Assembly (NCBI GenBank): GCA_963740675.1
Contig: CAVUFS010000004.1
Span: 434,001-498,000 of the forward strand
From: CAIKMD01 sp963740675
Lineage (GTDB): Bacteria; Pseudomonadota; Alphaproteobacteria; ATCC43930; CGMCC-115725
Direction of reading: 5' to 3'
DNA length: 64,000 bases
This document shows, piece by piece, positions 58,595 to 64,000 of this stretch; position 1 is the stretch's first letter, and each line of letters begins with the position of its first letter. The position numbers were made by a program, and so were the translations under genes. The notes under the pieces were generated by a model. That model made no database searches. It worked only from the letters and a program-made list of their open reading frames with translations, and was not told the DNA's origin.

Positions 58595-59803
58595 TTATGT
58601 GGTAGCCGCCAGCTTGGTTGTCACCCCGGCCGCGCCGAGCTGCCGGACCCCCGCCGCCAGGGCCGAGACCGCGTAATCGACCTCGTCCTCGGTGGTAAAC
58701 CGCCCCAAACCGATCCGGAGGGAGGCAGCCGCCAGGTCGTCGGAGACACCCAGGGCGCGCAGGACGAAAGACGGCTCGATTTCGGCCGCCGTGCAGGCCG
58801 AACCGGTGGAAAGCGCCAGGCCCGGGCAGGCCTCCATCAGGGCCGGTGCCGGGACGCCGGGGAAGCTGAGGTTAAGATTCCCCGGCAGGCGCCGCTCCGG
58901 GTCGCCATTGAGCTGGGTCGCCGGCAAGGCGCGCTGGACCCCGGCCAGGAACCGCAGGCGCAGGGCCGTCAGGCGCCGCGCCTCGCCCGCCATCTCAGCC
59001 TCGGCCAGGGCCGCCGCCTCGCCCAGCCCAATGCACAGCGGCGTGGGCAACGTGCCCGAGCGCATGCCCCGCTCTTGCCCACCGCCATCGATCAGCGCCG
59101 TGACCCGCGCCCGCGGCCGGCGGCGGATATAGAGCGCGCCGATGCCTTTCGGCCCGTAGATCTTGTGGCCGGAGATCGACATCAGATCGATCTGCATGGC
59201 GTCGACATCGACAGGAATTTTGCCGACGGCCTGCGCCGCGTCGGTATGGAAGAGCACACCGCGCGCACGGCACAGCGCGCCGATCTCAGCCAGCGGCTGG
59301 ATCACGCCGATCTCGTTATGCGCCGCCATCACCGAGACGATCGCGGTCTTATCGTCGATAGCGTTCTTCAAGCGCTCGAGATCGACGAGACCGTTGCGCT
59401 CGACCGGCAGATAGGTCGCGCGGAAACCTTCGGCCTCCATCGCCTTTGCGCTTTCGAGCACGCATTTATGCTCGGTGATAAGCGTAACAATATGGTCTTT
59501 GCCAAACTGCTTGTGAAAGCGCAGCGCACCTTTGACCGCGAGATTGTTCGCTTCGGTCGCACCGGAGGTGAATATGATCTCGCGCGCATCGGCTTTGATC
59601 AGCGACGCAAGCTGGCCACGCGCGTGTTCGACCGCGGCCTCGGCCTCGCGGCCGTAAGCATGCGTGATCGAGGCAGGGTTGCCGAATTTCTCGGTGAACC
59701 AGGGCAGCATCGCTGCGAGCACGCGTGGATCGCAGGGCGTCGTCGCCTGATAGTCGAGATAGACCGGCGGCTGATTGGCTTTGCGGGCGATCGCAGCGGT
59801 CAT
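58595..59803 (-). CDS. iscS: Cysteine desulfurase (second of a tandem pair)
   Basis: A 402-residue PLP enzyme, ATG 59803. The PLP Lys214 is in SISGHKIYGPKGIG, and the persulfide Cys337 is in LALSTGSACTAAE. The N-terminus has VYLDYQATTPCDPRV. It overlaps the first desulfurase as ATGA. It mobilises sulfur from cysteine for Fe-S clusters and tRNA thiolation. Because of the upstream frameshift this gene appears in one open frame with its neighbour; the split here restores it. Confidence 0.92.
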   Translation of the reverse strand: MTAAIARKANQPPVYLDYQATTPCDPRVLAAMLPWFTEKFGNPASITHAYGREAEAAVEHARGQLASLIKADAREIIFTSGATEANNLAVKGALRFHKQFGKDHIVTLITEHKCVLESAKAMEAEGFRATYLPVERNGLVDLERLKNAIDDKTAIVSVMAAHNEIGVIQPLAEIGALCRARGVLFHTDAAQAVGKIPVDVDAMQIDLMSISGHKIYGPKGIGALYIRRRPRARVTALIDGGGQERGMRSGTLPTPLCIGLGEAAALAEAEMAGEARRLTALRLRFLAGVQRALPATQLNGDPERRLPGNLNLSFPGVPAPALMEACPGLALSTGSACTAAEIEPSFVLRALGVSDDLAAASLRIGLGRFTTEDEVDYAVSALAAGVRQLGAAGVTTKLAATT

Positions 59804-60910
59804 GCGGCACTCGCACGCGTGCGGGCGTAGAGCGCACCCCAGGCATCGACAAGCTGGTCGATATCCTCGGCGCCGGTGCTCCAACCCAAACTGATACGGA
59901 TCGCGCTTTCGGCGAGCGCGGGCGCAACACCCATCGCATCGAGCACATGGCTGCGCGTCACCTTGCCCGACGAGCAGGCCGAGCCGGCGCTCACCATCAC
60001 GCCCGCCAGATCGAGCGCGATCACTTGCGTCGAAGACGGCCACGTTCGGCATTGCGATCGAGAGCGTGTTCGGCAGACGCGGCGCGTCGGCACCGAACAC
60101 CGCCGCATCGGGCGCCAGCGCGCAAAGCCGCTCCTGCGCCTGATCGCGCAGCTTGGCGATATCGGCGTAAGATTCGAGCAATGCTTTCGCCGCGCGCGAA
60201 GCCGCGCCGAAACCCGCGATGCCGGGAAGATTCTCGGTACCCGCGCGCAGCCGCCGCTCCTGCCCGCCGCCGCGCAGCGATGGCCGCAGCGCAAGGCCAC
60301 CGCGCACCACCAGCGCGCCGCTGCCCATCGGTCCGCCGAGCTTATGCGCGGAAAGACTGATCAGATCGATATCGAGCGCGGCGACATCGACGGCAATCTT
60401 GCCCGCCGCCTGAATCGCATCGCAGTGATAAAGCGCGTTGTGGCGATGCGCGATGCGCGCGATCTCCGCAACATCCTGCACCACGCCGGTCTCGTTATTC
60501 GCGAACATGATCGAGACCAGCGCTGGCCGCGCATCGGCAGCGAGCATTCGATCAAGCGCATCGAGATCGACGCGACCATCGGCCAGCGCCGGAATGATTT
60601 CCGCTTCCGCCGCATTGCCGCGCACCGAATCATGCTCGATGGCGGAAATCAGCAGACGGCGTCCCGGGAACCCGGCGAGCGCCAGGGCATTCGCCTCGCT
60701 GCCGCCGCTGGTGAAGACGATCTCGTCGACGCGCGCATTGACCAGCACCGCGACCGCATCGCGCGCGTCGTTGAGCACGCGCCGCGCCTCGCGGCCGGCG
60801 CGATGCACCGATGACGGATTGCCGGTCGCGTTCAGCGCAGCCCCAACCGCAGCCGCGGCTTCGGGCCGGACCGGGGCGGTGGCATTCCAATCGAGATAGA
60901 CCGTGCGCAT
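59800..60910 (-). CDS. Cysteine desulfurase family protein (first of a tandem pair), frameshift near 60030
   Basis: The start MRTVYLDWNATAPVRPEAAA is followed by PLP Lys190 (SLSAHKLGGPMGSG). The frame is lost after LSIAMPNVAVF near 60025-60040. The neighbouring frame resumes STQVIALDLAGVMVSAGSAC, which holds the persulfide Cys, and ends ARTRASAA at 59800. One extra base explains it, and removal gives 369 residues. Uncorrected, the frame reads through into the second desulfurase as a false 771-residue fusion. The gene follows iscR. Confidence 0.85.
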
Positions 60911-60925
60911 GACAGCGAAACGAAA

Positions 60926-61417
60926 CTACTGCGCCGCGACATCCGGCGCTGAGACGGCGATCGCGTGCTCTTGCGCCTGGCAATGCAGTGCGCCGGCGCG
61001 GCCGAGCACGCGCTGCTCGCAGACATCGGCGAGCGTCACCGAGCTCAGATAGAGATGGATCTGATTGCCGAGCTCTTCCCAGAGATCATGCGTCAGGCAG
61101 CGCGTCTTGTTGCCGCTGCAGCCAGTCGGCGCGCCGGGCGTGCAGCGCGTCGCGCGGATCGGCTCGTCGACCGCCAGAATGATATCGGAGATACGCGTGC
61201 CGTCGGCGCCGCGCGCGAGAAGATAGCCGCCGCCCGGCCCGCGCACGCTCTTCACCAGATTGCCGGCGCGCAGCTTGGCGAAAAGCTGTTCCAGATAAGA
61301 CAGCGAGATTTCCTGCCGCTCGGCAATTTCGGCGAGCGAGATCGGCTCGCCGCGGCAATGCTTGGCAAGATCGACCATCGCCATCACGGCGTAGCGTCCT
61401 TTGGTGCTGAGTCTCAC
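60926..61417 (-). CDS. iscR: Rrf2-family Fe-S cluster-responsive regulator (IscR)
   Basis: A 163-residue protein from GTG 61417: VRLSTKGRYAVMAMVDLAKH, winged helix ISLSYLEQLFAKLRAGNLV, wing VRGPGGGYLLAR. The cluster-binding Cys triplet is CTPGAPTGC then CSGNKTRC (spacing x7, x6), followed by THDLWEEL. It senses [2Fe-2S] status and controls ISC genes. The GTG overlaps the cysE stop (GTGA), so it is translationally coupled when the cysE frameshift is repaired. Confidence 0.9.
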   Translation of the reverse strand: MRLSTKGRYAVMAMVDLAKHCRGEPISLAEIAERQEISLSYLEQLFAKLRAGNLVKSVRGPGGGYLLARGADGTRISDIILAVDEPIRATRCTPGAPTGCSGNKTRCLTHDLWEELGNQIHLYLSSVTLADVCEQRVLGRAGALHCQAQEHAIAVSAPDVAAQ

Positions 61418-62131
61418 TCGTTGACGCTCCTTCGGGCGGGATCGAAACCGGCGGAAACCGAGGAGCCGAGCCGCTCCTCTTCGAGCGCGGCGAGCCGCGC
61501 TCTGCAGCCGCGCGACCTCGCCATGCAGCACACTGAGTTGGCAGGCGATCGGATCGGGCGTGTCGTCGCAAGGCGTGCCATAGGGCATGAATTCCGGCGC
61601 CTTCTCCGGCTTCGGCCGCTCGCCGATCGGCTTGGCTGGAATGCCGGCGACGCTGACGCCTTCCGGCACTTCCTGCAGCACCACGGCATTGGCGCCGACG
61701 CGCGCGCCGCGATGCACCGTGAACGAGCCCAGCACTTTCGCGCCCGCGCCGACGATCACATCGTCTTCCAAGGTCGGATGGCGCTTGCCGCGATTGAGCG
61801 AGGTCCCGCCCAAGGTCACGCCTTGATAAAGCGTGACATCGTCGCCGATCTCAGCGGTCTCGCCGATGACGACGCCAAGGCCGTGATCGATGAAGAGCCG
61901 CCGGCCGATCTTGACGCCGGGGTGAATCTCGATGCCGGTCAGCATGCGGCTGATCGCCGACACGAAGCGGCCGGCGACCAGCCAGCCACGCCGCCACAGC
62001 CAATGCGCCAGGCGATGGAACATCACCGCATGCAGCCCCGGGTAGCACAACAGCACCTCGAGAGACGAGCGCGCCGCCGGATCGAGGCGCAACACATTCG
62101 CAATATCGTCGCGTAGGTTCTTGAAGATCAT
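61414..62131 (-). CDS. cysE: Serine O-acetyltransferase, frameshift near the C-terminus (about 61500)
   Basis: The start MIFKNLRDDIANVLRLDPAA is at ATG 62131. The left-handed beta-helix has FIDHGLGVVIGETAEIGDDV and LYQGVTLGGTSLNRGKRHP, then AKVLGSFTVHRGARVGANAV. After VLHGEVARLQ the frame changes; the neighbouring frame gives ARLAALEEERLGSS and stops at 61414. Removing one base restores 238 residues. Without the fix the frame runs on into iscR as a 443-residue CysE-IscR fusion, which I consider false. It makes O-acetylserine for cysteine synthesis. Confidence 0.87.
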
Positions 62132-62197
62132 GGGATTCGCTGTGCTATTATTTGCATCACTCTCAGCACGAACCCGAGAGCGACGGCCTCGCCAGGA

Positions 62198-62226
62198 TAT
62201 ATAACTTACCCTAGTGCCCTTATCAA
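62198..62226 (-). promoter_or_regulatory. Sigma-70-like promoter of the cysE-iscR-ISC operon
   Basis: Reading the minus strand, TTGATA (62226-62221) and TATATA (62203-62198) are 17 bp apart, close to the consensus TTGACA-N17-TATAAT. Transcription would start near 62190, about 60 bp before the cysE ATG. IscR could act here; I see no clear IscR box. Confidence 0.55.
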
Positions 62227-62292
62227 GTTTAGCTGGTGGTTCATGCTGGATACCCACGGTAAAGACCTAGTACCAATGTCGGGTTTTTACCG

Positions 62293-62952
62293 ATGCCTGA
62301 AGTAGTTATCAACGGGCCGGCCGGGCGCCTCGAAGCCCGCTACACCGCCTCGAAAGAAGAGAACGCGCCGATCGCGCTGCTGCTGCACCCGCATCCGCAG
62401 CATGGCGGGACGATGAACAACAAAGTCGTCTACACGCTGTTCCACGCTTTTCTGCATCGCGGTTTCTCGGCGCTGCGCTTCAACTTCCGCGGCGTCGGCC
62501 GCAGTCAGGGACAATTCGATCGTGGCGAGGGCGAGCTGGCCGATGCCGGCTCGGCGCTTGATTGGCTCCAGGCGACGCACCCCAACGCGAAAGTGTGCTG
62601 GGTCGGCGGCTTTTCCTTCGGCGCCTGGATCGGCATGCAGCTTTTGATGCGCCGGCCCGAGATCGGCGCTTTCATCTCGGTGGCACCGCCCGCGGGCATG
62701 TTCGATTTTGGCTTTCTCGCGCCCTGCCCCGCTCCGGGCCTCATCGTGCAAGGCGATCAGGATCAGGTCGTGCCGCTTGAGGCGTCGCAAAAGCTGATCG
62801 CCAAGCTGAAGCATCAGCGCGACATCACGATCGATTATCGGATCGTCAAAGGCGCCGATCATTTCTTCTACAATCAGCTGACCGAGTTGGATCAGATCGT
62901 CGAGGATTACATCACCCACGCCAAACCAAAGCCGATGGCAGCGGAGCTGTAA
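62293..62952 (+). CDS. Alpha/beta hydrolase (small serine hydrolase, YfhR/dienelactone-like)
   Basis: A 219-residue alpha/beta hydrolase. The N-terminal ALLLHPHPQHGGTMNNKVV is a hallmark of this subfamily. The nucleophile Ser109 is in GGFSFGAWIG, the acid is Asp155/157 in VQGDQDQVVP, and His190 is in KGADHFFYN. The family is often next to cysE/iscR in alphaproteobacteria. Substrate unknown. Confidence 0.9.
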   Translation: MPEVVINGPAGRLEARYTASKEENAPIALLLHPHPQHGGTMNNKVVYTLFHAFLHRGFSALRFNFRGVGRSQGQFDRGEGELADAGSALDWLQATHPNAKVCWVGGFSFGAWIGMQLLMRRPEIGAFISVAPPAGMFDFGFLAPCPAPGLIVQGDQDQVVPLEASQKLIAKLKHQRDITIDYRIVKGADHFFYNQLTELDQIVEDYITHAKPKPMAAEL

Positions 62953-63011
62953 CGAGCATTGCGTGGGCGCCCGTTCGACCCCATCTGTTGAGCTTCGGCA
63001 TTGGTGACGGG

Positions 63012-63650
63012 ATGGCGACGAAGCTCGATGTGAAGGCGATGGCGGCGCTGGTCTCGGCGCTGCAATGGATTTACGAGCGCGCCATCGACGGCGTGCCGGG
63101 CCTCGAAGGCGCCCCCGATCTCGCCGCCAGCTACCAGCGGCAATGCGCGACCGATGAAGAAGCGATCGACGCATTGGTCCGCTGGCAGGTCGCGAAAGCC
63201 GCCGCTGCCGGGTTCCTCACCAATCTCGGCGGGCTCGCGACTTTGCCGATCGCCCTGCCTGCCAATGTGCTGAGCGCGCTCTACATCCAGGTCCGCATGG
63301 TCGCGGCGATCGCGGCACTGCGCGGCCACGATCTCAAGAGCGACCAGGTACGCACGGTGGTGCTCGCCTGTCTTTGCGGCACAACCTTGATGGATGTGGT
63401 GAAGGAGGCCGGGATCGGCGTCGGCGCCGGTCTCGCGCAACAAGCCGTCGCCAGTCTTTCGACCGAGGCGGTTCGGCGTCTCGCCCGCATCGGCGCACTA
63501 CGCCGCGCCGGTAGTACGGCGCATGTCGTGCGACTGACGCCGCTCATCGGCGGCGTGGTCGCGGGCGCGCTCGACGGCGCCCTCACCCGCGCTTATGCCA
63601 ATGCAGCGAAGAAGCTCTTCCTGCCGATCATTACGATTGAAGCGAAGTAA
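63012..63650 (+). CDS. EcsC-family protein
   Basis: A 212-residue protein (MATKLDVKAMAALVSALQWI from ATG 63012; an upstream start at 62988 is less likely). The EcsC features are a glycine-rich amphipathic centre (AAGFLTNLGGLATLPIALPA), NVLSALYIQVRMVAAIAAL and a second pore-like segment (VRLTPLIGGVVAGALDGALT). It is probably membrane-associated. The biological role of the family is poorly defined. Confidence 0.8.
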   Translation: MATKLDVKAMAALVSALQWIYERAIDGVPGLEGAPDLAASYQRQCATDEEAIDALVRWQVAKAAAAGFLTNLGGLATLPIALPANVLSALYIQVRMVAAIAALRGHDLKSDQVRTVVLACLCGTTLMDVVKEAGIGVGAGLAQQAVASLSTEAVRRLARIGALRRAGSTAHVVRLTPLIGGVVAGALDGALTRAYANAAKKLFLPIITIEAK

Positions 63651-63678
63651 TTCGCGCTTATTGCGCACGCTCTCTCAA

Positions 63679-63754
63679 CGTCATTCCCGCGTAAGCGGGA
63701 ATCCAGGCAACCACTGTGCCGGTAGACTGGACCCCCGCTTTCGCGGGGGTGACG
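63679..63754. repeat. Interspersed palindromic repeat, type cgtcattcccgcg...cgcgggggtgacg
   Basis: The unit cgtcattcccgcgtaagcgg (and onwards) contains CCCGC/GCGGG stems at its left end. The right end gactggacccccgctttcgc pairs internally as well (CCCCCGC/GCGGGGG). It lies between the convergent EcsC and purA genes. A third repeat class in this window, distinct from those at 3467 and 6199. Confidence 0.7.
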
Positions 63755-63772
63755 AATAGGAGGTGAAGCTTT

Positions 63773-64000
63773 CTAAGACGCAAACGGATCGTGCACCAGC
63801 ACCGTGTCTTCGCGCTCGGGGCTGGTGGAGAGCAACGCGATCGGGGCTTCGATCAACTCTTCGACACGGCGCACATATTTGACCGCCAGCGCCGGAAGCT
63901 CCGCCCATGACCGCGCGCCGCGCGTCGAATCGCTCCAGCCTTCGATCGTCTCGTAGACCGGCTCGACCGCCGCCTGCGTCTCGGCGCTCGCCGGCAGGCG
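63773..64000 (-). CDS. purA: Adenylosuccinate synthetase, C-terminal 75 residues only
   Basis: The partial frame enters from the right edge: AVEPVYETIEGWSDSTRGAR, then AELPALAVKYVRRVEELIEA and the conserved PurA end ALLSTSPEREDTVLVHDPF. It makes adenylosuccinate from IMP and Asp in purine synthesis. Cut by the window end, with the N-terminus outside. Confidence 0.93.
   Translation of the reverse strand, partial: RLPASAETQAAVEPVYETIEGWSDSTRGARSWAELPALAVKYVRRVEELIEAPIALLSTSPEREDTVLVHDPFAS

Noticed and set aside
58595..60910. A 771-residue double cysteine desulfurase fusion
   Set aside because: It arises because a frameshift removes the stop of the first gene. The second gene has its own ATG at 59803 overlapping the true stop (ATGA).
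62198..62226. IscR type 1 box overlapping the cysE promoter
   Set aside because: The sequence does not match the IscR consensus beyond a few flanking A/T positions; only the sigma-70-like promoter is kept.

Overview
The window is high-GC DNA that reads like an alphaproteobacterium. The evidence is the elongator tRNA-Met type, an Rrf2/IscR-led ISC operon, exbB-exbD-tonB downstream of a TonB receptor, an ECF sigma factor, and interspersed palindromic repeats of the kind common in Bradyrhizobium/Rhodospirillales-like genomes. The edges cut a MetE-like gene (left) and purA (right). No phage, integrase, insertion sequence or CRISPR array was seen.

Layout. 1-10742: aromatic or xenobiotic catabolism. 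A minus-strand operon holds a solute-binding protein, an iron-type ABC permease, a Rieske oxygenase and a MetE-like protein. Plus-strand genes encode a 2-oxoglutarate oxygenase, a MarR regulator, and a Rieske oxygenase, tandem VOC dioxygenase and FAA-hydrolase series that looks like ring hydroxylation, ring cleavage and hydrolysis. A divergent ACMSD-type amidohydrolase shares a 22-bp palindrome with that series. 10746-15250: an iron-uptake operon (TonB-dependent receptor, ExbB, ExbD, TonB) with a Fur-box-like site. 15463-18314: an orphan LivK-type binding protein and a UbiD decarboxylase. 18545-26457: a compact NRPS operon made of a Leu-type A-T didomain, a cytochrome P450, a C-A(Gly-type)-T-TE synthetase and an Sfp-type phosphopantetheinyl transferase. 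26682-39196: regulators (LuxR-type, PAS histidine kinase, receiver protein, ECF sigma), membrane proteins, an amidohydrolase, an acyltransferase and several small unknowns. 39295-45978: a second UbiD, a xanthine-dehydrogenase-type large subunit and two solute-binding proteins. 46123-53443: a decayed gene, an EEP-family protein, a TylF-like methyltransferase and an SGNH/MBOAT/FkbH/ACP operon that may decorate a surface glycan from an acyl- or glyceryl-carrier protein. 53567-64000: housekeeping genes, namely tRNA-Met, ppa, mnmA, fdx, an A-type Fe-S carrier, two cysteine desulfurases, iscR, cysE and purA.

Two loci are the best candidates for undescribed biology. The first is the mini-NRPS, whose binding-pocket residues I read as Leu and Gly, and whose thioesterase has Cys where Ser is expected and His where the usual Asp sits. 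The second is the MBOAT/FkbH/ACP operon.

Quality caveat: four otherwise well-conserved genes (the A-T NRPS, the xanthine-dehydrogenase-type subunit, the first cysteine desulfurase and cysE) each carry one single-base frameshift. Two of these create false fusions (desulfurase-desulfurase and CysE-IscR). Clustering of such lesions in core genes suggests base-level sequence errors rather than biology, so each is annotated as one gene with a marked frameshift.
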